Source: Planctomycetota bacterium (GTDB lineage Bacteria > Planctomycetota > Planctomycetia > Planctomycetales > Planctomycetaceae). From it: a DNA stretch of 64,000 nt. Within the stretch, counting starts at the first letter, position 1, and the number at the start of each line of letters is the position of its first letter. Of the stretch, positions 38,051-46,579 are shown in pieces. A model generated the notes under the pieces. That model did no database searches. It was not told the origin of the DNA and saw only the letters and a program-made list of their open reading frames with translations. A program made the translations under genes and the position numbers. The stretch spans positions 62,001 to 126,000 of the forward strand of contig JACTNB010000019.1 of the NCBI GenBank assembly GCA_014584345.1, read 5' to 3'.

Positions 38051-39529
38051 CTAATCCTTCTCACCTGCCTTGATCTTCTTCAATGCCTGAAACTCGGGCA
38101 TTTGTTTGTAATAGTCATCCAGCGGAAAGCAGCCGGAAATCATGCCGTTGCGCGGCCCCGTGGTGCAATCGCTGAAGGTGCGGCAGATTTTCTTCTGGGC
38201 GCGATAATCCTCCCCCCGCAAGACCTGCGCGGGCAGTTGCCACTGACTCAGCACTAGCCGCCCGATGCCCACGAAATCGACATCTCCATTCCGCACCGCC
38301 GCTTGCGCGACATGCGGCAAATACTCCTGAAAGTAGGTATAGGCGGAGCCGACCACGGGCAAACCCGGCACGGCACGCCGGACCCGCGCCACGGCCGCCA
38401 TCTGACGACAGCACCCCACCAGCGGATCCTCGGGGGGCTGATACCCATCGGAGGGAGGAAAGTAGGCCGGCCGCTGGATATGCGGATTGTAATAAGGCGA
38501 GCCAGCAGTCAAATTGACCAGGGAAATGTGAAGTTCATCACGCATCAACTGCATCAAACGAATCGGCTCCGTCAGGTCGATTTCCAGCGGATTACTCCGA
38601 TTGCAGCCAAACCCCGGATAATCGGGATCGACATACGTCGAAGGGGCACCCAACCCGGGCCGACCTGTTTTTTCATCGTAGTTTTCCGGTTGATATGGGA
38701 GGAAGTCGAACAGCGACAATCGCACTCCCAGAATCAACTCGGGACACTCGGAATGAATCCCCTCGCATATCTCCCGCAGATAACGGGTCCGATTTTCAAA
38801 GGAGCCCCCATATTTACCCGGTCGGGAATAGGCTGATAGAAACTCGTGCCCCAAATAGCCGTGGCAGTGCTTAATATCCACAAAGCGATACCCCAGGCGA
38901 TAGGCACCCCGGGCAGCTTCGATATATTTATCGATCAACTCCTCTACCTCGGCGTCCGATAGCAGGGCGGAATCGTCATCGGGCAAGATACCTATCCGCG
39001 CATCGAGCATGGGGTGGTGATAGACAATGCGGGGTTCCAGTTGTGATTTGATGTTCGGACGACAGTATCGGCCCGAATGTGTTAACTGCAAGCCGACCAG
39101 GAGATCCTCTGTTGCCGAATTGCCGAAGGCGTCGCGGTGGGCCTGCTGCAGGGTCTCCAGCAACCCCGCCAGCGACTGCTCGTTGTCGGCGGAATAATAC
39201 AACTGATTCGGATTCGCGCGGCCATCGGGACGTACCGCAACCGCTTCGCCTCCCCAGATCAACTTGCAGCCCGATTCCCCGAAGTGCTTCCACCGCCTCA
39301 GCGTATGCTCCGAGGGTTTCCCGTCGCGCGTGCCATCCCAACCTTCCATGGGATGCACGGCCCAGCGATTTCCCACTCGAAAACCGGCAATTTCGAGCGG
39401 TTCCGCCAAGGGCGAACCCCCTTCCGCGGAGAGCGGTTGATCATCGAGTTCTAGCGAAAGTCCCAGGGAGTGGAGATACTCCCGGAATGAGTCTACGGTC
39501 TTGAAGGATGCAATGCGCGAATATGCCAT
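38051..39529 (-). CDS. NADH:flavin oxidoreductase of the Old Yellow Enzyme family
   Basis: A 492-residue protein with the FMN-binding TIM barrel. Recognisable segments are VHPMEGWDGT, GLQLTHSGRYCRPN, DIKHCHGYLGHEFLSAYSRP and, near the C-terminus, VDFVGIGRLVLSQW. It lacks the C-terminal FAD/NAD domain of 2,4-dienoyl-CoA reductases but ends with Cys residues in CRTFSDC and GCFPLD. The Cys-x11-Cys spacing recalls the Fe-S ligands of that enzyme, with fewer cysteines. The substrate is unknown. The ATG at 39529 was chosen over a GTG at 39565. Confidence 0.85.
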   Translation of the reverse strand: MAYSRIASFKTVDSFREYLHSLGLSLELDDQPLSAEGGSPLAEPLEIAGFRVGNRWAVHPMEGWDGTRDGKPSEHTLRRWKHFGESGCKLIWGGEAVAVRPDGRANPNQLYYSADNEQSLAGLLETLQQAHRDAFGNSATEDLLVGLQLTHSGRYCRPNIKSQLEPRIVYHHPMLDARIGILPDDDSALLSDAEVEELIDKYIEAARGAYRLGYRFVDIKHCHGYLGHEFLSAYSRPGKYGGSFENRTRYLREICEGIHSECPELILGVRLSLFDFLPYQPENYDEKTGRPGLGAPSTYVDPDYPGFGCNRSNPLEIDLTEPIRLMQLMRDELHISLVNLTAGSPYYNPHIQRPAYFPPSDGYQPPEDPLVGCCRQMAAVARVRRAVPGLPVVGSAYTYFQEYLPHVAQAAVRNGDVDFVGIGRLVLSQWQLPAQVLRGEDYRAQKKICRTFSDCTTGPRNGMISGCFPLDDYYKQMPEFQALKKIKAGEKD

Positions 39530-39788
39530 GAAACCTGATTGCTCTTTCCTTTTGTGCAACGTCACAGTTTAATTTTTAGAGTCGCGTGCCAGTGCAACCC
39601 CTTGTCGAAGAGAAAGTCGCAAGACACAGGCAGAGCCGGTGGCCCCCTGAAATTCCAAGCCGGAATCGACATCTACTACCATCGTCCATCAAGCGAGCCA
39701 CGTTGTGGCTGAAAAAAAATGCCACCGGCACCCGAACCCAGACATAAGGAGGCGCCCGTGGCAACAGCCCGACCGATCCCCGCTATCC

Positions 39789-40166
39789 CTACCAGCGAGA
39801 CCGGCAGCGGTAACCGTAGTAACGCGGGCCGCAATACGCAACCCTGGTCGTTGTATAATACCCGTAATAGCCTGTATAGTACGGAGCAGCATACGACGGA
39901 ACGGCATAGTGCCCCGTATAATAGGCCGGGTAATACGCCGAATAATAGGGTGGGTGGTACGCCGAGTAGCCATAAGGCGCGTACCCATATCCGTACCCCA
40001 GCCCATAATTGTACGCCGGATAATACCCTGCATAATAGCCAGGATAGTACCCCGTATAATAATGACCGTAGTAGCCATGGTAATAGGGCATGGCCTCCAG
40101 GCTGTTCGCTTGCCCAGCCAACAGAAATGCGGTTCCCAATACGGCCAGAATGCAAAGTTTCCTCAT
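39789..40166 (-). CDS. exported Tyr/Gly-rich small protein
   Basis: A 125-residue protein after a strong GGGAGGG site. Residues 1-22 are a signal peptide (MRKLCILAVLGTAFLLAGQA). The rest is low-complexity, about a third Tyr, with repeating YYxGYY, YYPGYY and YYSAYY units and a Cys/Arg-rich end. The DNA shows matching short repeats. Similar Tyr/Gly-rich exported proteins are frequent in planctomycetes; their function is unknown. Sticky, phenolic-rich surface material is one possibility. Confidence 0.75.
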   Translation of the reverse strand: MRKLCILAVLGTAFLLAGQANSLEAMPYYHGYYGHYYTGYYPGYYAGYYPAYNYGLGYGYGYAPYGYSAYHPPYYSAYYPAYYTGHYAVPSYAAPYYTGYYGYYTTTRVAYCGPRYYGYRCRSRW

Positions 40167-40737
40167 CGCCCTGCCCTCCCTAAAGTGAATTGATTGAATC
40201 CATTGAACGCCTCAATTCCTCTGCCACCAAACAACCGTTCGAAACCATTCCCCTGCCTCCGTGTCCGATGCCCAAGGTACCACTCCAGGATGCCCCCAAG
40301 CCTGTGGAGATTTCACCTTATTCATTGTCTTATACGGACTTGGTGATTTTCAAGTGAAATGCACCTTTTTACAACAATCTATTTTTCTCCTTGCAAAATC
40401 GTGCCTGTTCACCACGAGTTCACATGCCAGCCTTCAGTTCCCACGCAGCTGGATGGCCGGAAATTTCCTGCGGGAATTGTCAGGGGGGGAGCACACCGCA
40501 ATAATTCCTCCGGAAGGGTTCACCCGTCGTGATCCTTGGGATTGCATAGTGCGTTGCTCTGAATGGCCTGGAATTCAGGTCGGGGGGTTGGCAAACAGGG
40601 CGATCGGAACAGTTCGGCCATTTAAGAAGAGTTGCGGCACTGTTGAAGACAAGTCCCATTCCTGGACTGCCCCTGTCCCGAAATATGTTTTGTGAACACT
40701 GAAATACCCGAATCAACTCGTTAAGGATTGGACATCC
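40167..40737. other. intergenic region, 571 bases
   Basis: Lies between the YG-rich gene (minus) and the YugP-like protease gene (plus). Part of it (about 40320-40400) is AT-richer than its neighbours. Short ORFs cross it without ribosome sites or recognisable products. No RNA gene or clear promoter pair was found. Confidence 0.35.
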
Positions 40738-41403
40738 ATGTACTACTTGATCTTTCTGTCCCCCGCCATTCTGCTGATGCTGTGGGCTCAATACAAAGTG
40801 AAATCAAATTTTGCCCGGGGAATGAACGTCCCGGCGCGGATGTCGGGGGCCGCCACGGCCCGCCATATACTCGATACCTCGGGCCTGAATGATGTCGAAG
40901 TAGTGGAAACGGAAGGGATGCTCACCGACCATTACGATCCGAGCCATCGGGTGGTCCGCTTGAGCCAGGATGTCTATCACGGACAGACGGCTGCCTCCGT
41001 GGGGATCGCCGCCCACGAGGTGGGCCATGCCCTGCAGCACGCGCAGCATTATGGACCGCTCGTGATCCGCAACCTGGCGGTGCCGGCGGCCCAGTTTGGC
41101 GGAACCGCCTTCATGATACTGCTGATCGTCGGGATGCTGATGCAGAGTATCCAACTGGTGATGCTGGGCATTGCCATGTATGCCTGCGTGGTGGTCTTTC
41201 AGATCATCAATTTGCCCGTCGAATTCGATGCCAGCAATCGCGCGAAACGCATCCTCTCGGAAATGGGCATTGTCGATCAACAGGGGGCCATCGCGGTGGC
41301 GGGGGTTTTGAACGCGGCTGCCTGGACCTATGTCGCCGCCACTTTGCAGGCAATTCTGACCCTGCTCTACTACATCATGATTTTCAGCAACCGGCGGGAT
41401 TGA
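40738..41403 (+). CDS. YugP-like zinc metallopeptidase
   Basis: A 221-residue membrane protease of family PF04298. Membrane segments lie at about 2-18, 115-140, 145-160 and 190-215. The zinc motif AAHEVGHALQHA contains HEVGH. A further conserved segment, LPVEFDASNRAK, supplies the expected acidic residue. Length fits the family. Substrates of YugP-type enzymes are unknown. A good intrinsic terminator follows. Confidence 0.92.
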   Translation: MYYLIFLSPAILLMLWAQYKVKSNFARGMNVPARMSGAATARHILDTSGLNDVEVVETEGMLTDHYDPSHRVVRLSQDVYHGQTAASVGIAAHEVGHALQHAQHYGPLVIRNLAVPAAQFGGTAFMILLIVGMLMQSIQLVMLGIAMYACVVVFQIINLPVEFDASNRAKRILSEMGIVDQQGAIAVAGVLNAAAWTYVAATLQAILTLLYYIMIFSNRRD

Positions 41404-41430
41404 AAAATCCTCGATGCGACGCAAACATGG

Positions 41431-41472
41431 AACCTGTCCTCGCGTTACGAATCTGCGGGGGCAGGTTTTTTT
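41431..41472 (+). terminator. intrinsic terminator after YugP-like gene
   Basis: AACCTGTCC pairs with GGGCAGGTT (one G-T pair) and is followed directly by a run of T. It lies 28 bases after the stop codon, the classic rho-independent layout. It separates the protease from the DnaA-like gene. Confidence 0.8.
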
Positions 41473-41529
41473 CATCCCGGCATCGCCAGGGATTGCCGCT
41501 TCGCCTTCTCGTGAAATTTGAGCCCCGCG

Positions 41530-42552
41530 ATGGGTGCACAATTCGACTATCCAATGCTGAAGTTGCCGGAAAACGAGCTTGCCTGGACGGCAACCGATCG
41601 TTTACTGGACCTGGACGCCGAGGAGGCTCCCCCTCTGCTGTTCTTGCATGGCCCCTCGGGCGTCGGCAAAAGCCATTTGATCATTCACCTGTTGCGAGAA
41701 TGGCTCCCGGCTGTGGAGCCCCTGAAGTATCGCCTGCTTTCCATGCACGAATTCGCAACCTTGAACATGGAAGCACCGGCAGCCGAATCGTCCGGCGAAT
41801 CCCTGCGTTCCCTGGGCCAGTTAGACCTGCTGGTCTGCGAGGGATTGCAACACCTGGACCAGCAACCCTGGCTACAAAAAAAATTGATCTCGCTGTTCGA
41901 TCAACTTCAAGGCACAAGTGCCCGGGTCGTTATCACCAGCCAGATGCCGATCGGGGCCTACGATCAAGTCCTGCCGAAACTTGTCAGCCGTTGCCGCGGA
42001 GGCGTGACGGCGACGATCAGCCTCCCCGGCGAATCCAGTCGCGCGCGTTTGTTGAGACACTTCGCGGAAATCCATGGGCTGACGCTCGACGACGAACTGA
42101 CCCGTAGCCTGGCCCGCCAACTCCCCGTAACTCCCCGCGAGTTGCAAGGCTGCATCGTGCAACTGGAAGCTCTCCAGCGACACCAGACCCTGCCGTTGAC
42201 GGCCGATACAATCCAGGATTTTCTCTCAATGCAACAACAGCGGCAGCCCCCCACGATGATGGAAGTTGCCCGATCGGTGGCCCGGGAATTCGGCGTGAGC
42301 GTGCAGGCCATCCGCTCTGCTGCCCGGGAACAAAGCCTGCTGATTCCCAGACAAGTGGCGATGCTGTTGTCACGCGAGTTGATTCAGGCAAACTATGCCG
42401 ATATCGGGGCCTATTACGGCGGTCGGAGCCACAGCACGGTCATGCATGCCTGCCGTGCCTTGCTGGAAAAATCCCAGCAAAGTCCCGAACTCGATTACCG
42501 GCTGTGTCAACTGCGTCGTCTGCTGCAAGGTCTGTCAACCAATTCCCGCTGA
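41530..42552 (+). CDS. short DnaA-like AAA+ protein
   Basis: A 340-residue protein. It has the AAA+ core and DnaA DNA-binding domain IV but lacks DnaA domains I and II. Walker A GPSGVGKS is at residues 41-48. The Walker B place, normally two Asp, reads LLVCEG. Sensor-1-like VVITSQ and an Arg-finger-like LVSRCRG follow. The C-terminus matches domain IV: PRQVAMLLSRELIQ, then GGRSHSTVMHACRAL against the GGRDHTTVLHA signature. The ATG at 41530 has GAG seven bases upstream; a TTG at 41518 is possible. It may be a DnaA paralogue or a regulator; whether a full DnaA exists elsewhere is unknown. The rRNA methylase gene follows by 24 bases. Confidence 0.8.
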   Translation: MGAQFDYPMLKLPENELAWTATDRLLDLDAEEAPPLLFLHGPSGVGKSHLIIHLLREWLPAVEPLKYRLLSMHEFATLNMEAPAAESSGESLRSLGQLDLLVCEGLQHLDQQPWLQKKLISLFDQLQGTSARVVITSQMPIGAYDQVLPKLVSRCRGGVTATISLPGESSRARLLRHFAEIHGLTLDDELTRSLARQLPVTPRELQGCIVQLEALQRHQTLPLTADTIQDFLSMQQQRQPPTMMEVARSVAREFGVSVQAIRSAAREQSLLIPRQVAMLLSRELIQANYADIGAYYGGRSHSTVMHACRALLEKSQQSPELDYRLCQLRRLLQGLSTNSR

Positions 42553-42576
42553 TGGCCCCGTCCGAAGAAAGATCCC

Positions 42577-43377
42577 ATGGCGCGTCATGGCACTCATCGT
42601 GGCAAACCGTTGCTCTCCAACCACCAGAAAAGCTGGCTCTGGGGTACGGTGCCCGTTTTTGAAACTCTGCATGCCCGCTGCTGGCCCGTGTACGAACTTG
42701 TGATGGCCAACTCGGGGGAATCGGAATGGCACCAGCGCATCCGCGCGCTGGCCGAGTCGCAACAGATCCCCCTGCGTCGCGAATCCGCCACGCGCCTGAC
42801 CGAATTGTGCAAGGCCAGCGACCACCAGGGAATTCTGGCGTTGCTGGGACCGTTTCCCTACGCCCCGCTTGCACCGCTCCTCCCCGGCGCGAATGCGGCC
42901 TCCGTGATCCTGCTGCTCGATCGCCTGCAGGATGCCCATAATTTCGGGGCCATCGTGCGTTCCGCGGCGGCCTTCGGAACCCGCGCGGTGATTATCGGAG
43001 AGGCTGAGCAGGTTCCCGTCAACAGTCATGTCGCCCGGAGTTCCGCCGGGGCCGTCAATCATGTGCCCATCTGCCGAGCACGCAATCTGGCCTCGACATT
43101 GAAGGACTGCCGCGCCGCCGGTTTCCGGATTCTTGCCGCCACCATGCAGGGCAATCTCTCGATACGGAATGTCCGCCTTGCCGACCGTTACGCCAAGGCT
43201 CCCCTGGTGTTGCTGATCGGCAACGAAGCGACGGGTATCGCACCGGAATTAATCGCACTCTGCGATGATACCCTTTCCATCCCGATGACCGGCCCCGTGG
43301 AATCCCTGAACGCCGCCGTCGCGGCCGGTATCCTGCTGTTCGAACTGATTCCCGACCGGGAAGCCATCAGCGAATAA
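42577..43377 (+). CDS. TrmH/SpoU-family rRNA 2'-O-methyltransferase
   Basis: A 266-residue SpoU enzyme. Motif 1 is LQDAHNFGAIVRSAAAFG with the catalytic Asn and Arg. Motif 2 is LLIGNEATGIAPE. Motif 3 is IPMTGPVESLNAAVAAGI, forming the knotted SAM site. The N-terminal part carries the small substrate-binding domain (WGTVPVFETL opening). This layout is that of RlmB, which methylates 23S rRNA G2251; related tRNA TrmH enzymes are less likely. Its last 11 bases overlap the 3' end of the convergent HlyD-like gene. Confidence 0.88.
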   Translation: MARHGTHRGKPLLSNHQKSWLWGTVPVFETLHARCWPVYELVMANSGESEWHQRIRALAESQQIPLRRESATRLTELCKASDHQGILALLGPFPYAPLAPLLPGANAASVILLLDRLQDAHNFGAIVRSAAAFGTRAVIIGEAEQVPVNSHVARSSAGAVNHVPICRARNLASTLKDCRAAGFRILAATMQGNLSIRNVRLADRYAKAPLVLLIGNEATGIAPELIALCDDTLSIPMTGPVESLNAAVAAGILLFELIPDREAISE

Positions 43378-44518
43378 TCGTGACCTGCCCACCCACGGGA
43401 ATGTTAGGCCACAAGGCTCCTGTTGGCTCGATCCGCAAGGGAACCGTAGGGACCGTGGTTTTATCCCCCGCACGCTCGGGCGAGGTGGCAACCGCCACGT
43501 TCGTCACCACGCCGGAACGGGTTTCACCATTGGGAAACCGGCACTTGACGGTGGTGTCGACCGAAAACCGATGCGAAACCGTCGTGGGAATATCCGCTAT
43601 CACGAACGATTCACTCAACTGAAACATATCCGCCAGCACTTCCCCGGCTTGAACGTATTCACCGGGACGTCGGCGGAAATTGGCAATCGTCCCAACCGTA
43701 TTGGACCGCACATTCTGTTGTTCCAGCGAGTTTTCGAGGTGCTGCAGTTCCTCCCGCGCCTGCAGCAGTTGCAACTCCACCTCGGAAACCCCCACGGCCA
43801 TTTGCACGCGCCGCGCTATTTCCTGCTTCTGTTGCTTCAATTTTTCCAGTCGCTGCGTGCACAGCTTCAACTGCGCGCTTGTCGCTTCGATTGAATTGTT
43901 GGCCGCCTCTTCCTTCAACATCGCGTTGATCTGCCGTTCCGACAACTTGCTGCCGCCCCCCCCTTCCAGATCTTGAGGGGTCAGCAGGGGAAGATCCTGC
44001 GGCGAAAGGACCGTGCTCCCCTCGTCATAGGTATGCAGGGTATCACGCCAGGCCATCGCCTCAATCTCATGGTAATACTTCTTTTGCAACAGTTCGGCAG
44101 TCTGTAGTTCCACCTGATAAATGGCGCCATCAATTTCACGCAGATGGTCGTGCAGATTGACGTCCACTTCCGCCAGCAGGGTGGCATGCCGGGCTTCCAG
44201 TCGCGCCACCTCCTTACGCTGGAGCTGCAATTGACGGGACAGATTATGGCCGCCGATCCGGCACAACAACACATCGGGGTCAACCGTTTCTCCCTCTGCT
44301 ACGTGCCAAGCCTGCAGGATGCCATCCACGGGTGCCCGCACGAGAAACGTCTCGACCTGAACCGCCCCGGTAAATTGATTGCCGCTACTGGCGTTGAGCA
44401 GACGATTCGTGGCAATTCCCAACCCCAGCGACAGACAGGAAATCAGCAGCAAGCGGAACGCAGGACAGGCTGGTTCGGGGGAGTTGTTCAGAGCTTCACG
44501 GGAAACTTCGGTTGTCAT
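43367..44518 (-). CDS. HlyD-like membrane fusion protein
   Basis: A 383-residue protein. One membrane segment lies at about 20-40 (PAFRLLLISCLSLGLGIATN). A biotinyl-lipoyl-like segment, VRAPVDGILQAWHVAEGETV, follows, then a long coiled-coil hairpin (about 95-270) and a second lipoyl half and beta-barrel region near 285-380 (SNTVGTIANFRRRPGEYVQAG). This is the HlyD or MFP layout for tripartite exporters. No transporter or outer-membrane partner lies beside it. The start at the ATG at 44518 is chosen because upstream sequence is not membrane-like. It is convergent with the SpoU gene and divergent from the ImmA-like gene. Confidence 0.82.
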   Translation of the reverse strand: MTTEVSREALNNSPEPACPAFRLLLISCLSLGLGIATNRLLNASSGNQFTGAVQVETFLVRAPVDGILQAWHVAEGETVDPDVLLCRIGGHNLSRQLQLQRKEVARLEARHATLLAEVDVNLHDHLREIDGAIYQVELQTAELLQKKYYHEIEAMAWRDTLHTYDEGSTVLSPQDLPLLTPQDLEGGGGSKLSERQINAMLKEEAANNSIEATSAQLKLCTQRLEKLKQQKQEIARRVQMAVGVSEVELQLLQAREELQHLENSLEQQNVRSNTVGTIANFRRRPGEYVQAGEVLADMFQLSESFVIADIPTTVSHRFSVDTTVKCRFPNGETRSGVVTNVAVATSPERAGDKTTVPTVPLRIEPTGALWPNIPVGGQVTIIR

Positions 44519-44613
44519 GAGAACTACTACTCGCTCCTGGGAAACCTTCAGACCGCTGCGAATGACCTGCCCGCATAACTCGCCCCGAGCAGACCTGGAA
44601 AACAATAACGGTT

Positions 44614-44629
44614 ATCCGAATTATCGGAT
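44614..44629. promoter_or_regulatory. perfect inverted repeat, possible operator
   Basis: ATCCGA-ATTA-TCGGAT lies in the divergent gap between the HlyD-like and ImmA/IrrE-like genes. Symmetric sites of this size are typical of dimeric repressors. It is 105 bases before the -35 box of the ImmA-like gene and 96 bases upstream of the HlyD-like start. Function is inferred. Confidence 0.4.
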
Positions 44630-44734
44630 TTGAGCGGGAATACGGATGAGACCGTTTCGGATTCCCCAGCGAATTCCCCCAAGACACTTCGGGGAAAACT
44701 CAAAAACAAAAATGAACAAAAGGACACTTTTTGG

Positions 44735-44763
44735 TTGACCAGGAAACTGAATTTTAGTACAGT
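44735..44763 (+). promoter_or_regulatory. sigma70-type promoter for the ImmA-like gene
   Basis: TTGACC, a 17-base spacer, then TACAGT. It lies 28 bases before the ATG at 44791, which has a strong AAGGAG site. Spacing and sequence fit housekeeping sigma factor recognition. Confidence 0.6.
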
Positions 44764-44790
44764 TTTTCAGTCTTTAAGAAGGAGACCACG

Positions 44791-45522
44791 ATGCACGCGA
44801 ATGTCGACGACTGGAATCGAGCCGCGGAGCATGTCTGCCAAGATGTATTGTCTGCCTGCGGTTACGAGGCGGGAGTGGTTGATGCCCTACAGTTGGCGCG
44901 CAAGCTCGGATATTCCGTCATTTTCGATGAGCTGCAGGCCACACGGGGGCGGTTGAAACGCATCGGTCACAAAACATCCATCTTCCTTAAACCCGATACC
45001 CGACCGGAACGGATTCAATGGGCCCTGAGTCATGAAATTGGAGAGTCTCTGGCCTACCGGGTCTTTCAAACTCTCGAGTTGGCCCCCCCGTCGGAGTCGA
45101 TGGGATTGCGAGAGCAGGTTGCCAATTTGCTGGCCACGCGGCTGTTGTTGCCAAGCCGGGATTTTTTATCAACGGCCCTGCACTGCCACTCGGATATTCA
45201 GGCCTTGAAGCGGATTTACTGGACCGCCAGCCATGAACTGATCGCCTTGCGCCTGCTGGATCTTCCGCGCCGGGCCTGCGTAACGATTGTCGACCAGGGA
45301 CGCGTCACCAAAAGGCGTGCCAGCACCCCTTCACAACCTGGCCCCTGGACCACGCTGGAACAGAATTGCTGGCAAGAAACGCATCGCGGAGCCCGTTTCC
45401 AGGAATCCTGCAGCGAGCAAGTGCACATCCGATGCTGGCCGATTCACGAACCGCACTGGAAACGAGAAATCCTGCTGACAACCCTGCCCCTCTCCTGGGA
45501 GACGGAACCCGGCTACGATTAA
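44791..45522 (+). CDS. ImmA/IrrE-like protein with altered zinc motif
   Basis: A 243-residue cytoplasmic protein. Residues 75-125 resemble ImmA/IrrE metallopeptidases: WALSHEIGES and then REQVANLLATRLLLPSRD, which supplies the third ligand Glu108. The metal motif reads HEIGE instead of HExxH, so the second His is replaced by Glu85; it may bind metal differently or be inactive. The C-terminal half is not recognised. The family cleaves or senses repressors in phage and stress regulation. No repressor gene adjoins it. It has its own promoter-like sequence. Confidence 0.7.
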   Translation: MHANVDDWNRAAEHVCQDVLSACGYEAGVVDALQLARKLGYSVIFDELQATRGRLKRIGHKTSIFLKPDTRPERIQWALSHEIGESLAYRVFQTLELAPPSESMGLREQVANLLATRLLLPSRDFLSTALHCHSDIQALKRIYWTASHELIALRLLDLPRRACVTIVDQGRVTKRRASTPSQPGPWTTLEQNCWQETHRGARFQESCSEQVHIRCWPIHEPHWKREILLTTLPLSWETEPGYD

Positions 45523-45544
45523 CACAATTCCAGAACCCCTCCGG

Positions 45545-45566
45545 CCGCTCTCGATGGGGAGAGCGG
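45545..45566. terminator. hairpin between convergent genes
   Basis: CCGCTCTC and GAGAGCGG form an 8-bp stem with a 6-base loop, between the ImmA-like gene (plus) and the membrane protein gene (minus). No T tract is seen on either side. Confidence 0.45.
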
Positions 45567-45586
45567 TGCAGGAATATCCGCGATGC

Positions 45587-46339
45587 TCAGGGAAGCTGAA
45601 TCGATTCGATCATCCGCACCACGTCGTCCTCGTTCCATTCCTTTTCATCGAGAATCAACAAGAAAAGCACGGGGCCATCGGCTGTCGGAATCATGGCACG
45701 CACCTGGTACATCCCTCGTTCAGCCGGCGGGTTCGGCTGTTCCGCTTGTTCTTCCACTGGAGCATCCCGCGGCGGATCGACGGGAGCAGGGTCCTCCTCC
45801 TGCAATTCCACGGCCTTTACGGCTGCTCCCTGGGCCAAACGTCCCTTCATGAACAGGAATTCCACCTGCTGGCTATCAATTTCAATTGACCGGGATTCCG
45901 TGCTTTCGATCACCATGTCCGCCTGTTTCGTCTCCTGGCGGATGGCTTCCTCGATCTGCTGGACGACGTCCCCCTGCTGTACCATCGCTCCCTGCAGGCG
46001 AACCACGATCAACATGCCCTGCTGCTCACCAGTCTCCACCACCACGCCACGCACGCGCATGAAGCCGAGTAGATTCATCGAAACCGCGACCTTGGGGCGA
46101 AAGCCGTCAGGCAAGTCCAGCGTCAAAATTTCCTTGAGTGCAATTTCCGCCTGGGCCGGGTCTTCGACGATCTTCGGCACCATCGAATACATGCTGATGC
46201 CGATACCACAACAGCAGAGCAGCGAGACCCCGCCCGTGACAGCCAGTAGAATCAGCAAAAATTTCCAGCCACAGCCACTGGATTTCGCGGCGGAGGAGCG
46301 AACATCGCCCTCGGGACGAAACAATTCATCGTCGTTCAT
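45587..46339 (-). CDS. uncharacterised single-pass membrane protein
   Basis: A 250-residue protein. A membrane segment near residues 26-47 contains a Cys triplet (VSLLCCCGIG). The rest is a soluble domain, probably outside the cytoplasm, with a Pro/Glu-rich linker near 190-205. Small membrane proteins with CCCG motifs are common in planctomycetes, but I do not know a function. The ATG at 46339 was chosen over the GTG at 46348. It is followed on the plus side by an ImmA-like gene in convergent orientation. Confidence 0.6.
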   Translation of the reverse strand: MNDDELFRPEGDVRSSAAKSSGCGWKFLLILLAVTGGVSLLCCCGIGISMYSMVPKIVEDPAQAEIALKEILTLDLPDGFRPKVAVSMNLLGFMRVRGVVVETGEQQGMLIVVRLQGAMVQQGDVVQQIEEAIRQETKQADMVIESTESRSIEIDSQQVEFLFMKGRLAQGAAVKAVELQEEDPAPVDPPRDAPVEEQAEQPNPPAERGMYQVRAMIPTADGPVLFLLILDEKEWNEDDVVRMIESIQLP

Positions 46340-46523
46340 GGGGCACACATGCGGGGAAAGCGGTCAAGACAAGGAGGACAGGGTAAACAGGAGATGCGTC
46401 ACCAGATTAACTGGCTGCACCCTGAACCGGATTCTAATCGTTCCCAGTAGAGAATTCGAGCACACCCCGTTGAATGCGGACAGGGGCATGTGTTCGGGAA
46501 CCGCGGACCGTAAATTAAATAAA

Positions 46524-46551
46524 CAGAGGCCCCCGCGAACGAGGGCCTCTG
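46524..46551 (-). terminator. intrinsic terminator of the small membrane protein gene
   Basis: CAGAGGCCC and GGGCCTCTG form a 9-bp stem. On the minus strand it is followed by TTTATTTAATTTA, and it lies 29 bases beyond the stop of the gene at 46580. TTTCT on the plus side may make it bidirectional. Confidence 0.75.
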
Positions 46552-46579
46552 TTTCTATCGTGATCAGGTGACGAATACG

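Noticed and set aside
43367..43377. Overlap of convergent genes as a frameshift artefact
   Set aside because: Both frames end normally with full-length family matches; an 11-base convergent overlap is common.
41404..44790. Replication origin next to the DnaA-like gene
   Set aside because: No cluster of TTATCCACA-type boxes and no neighbouring dnaN, recF or gyrB were seen.
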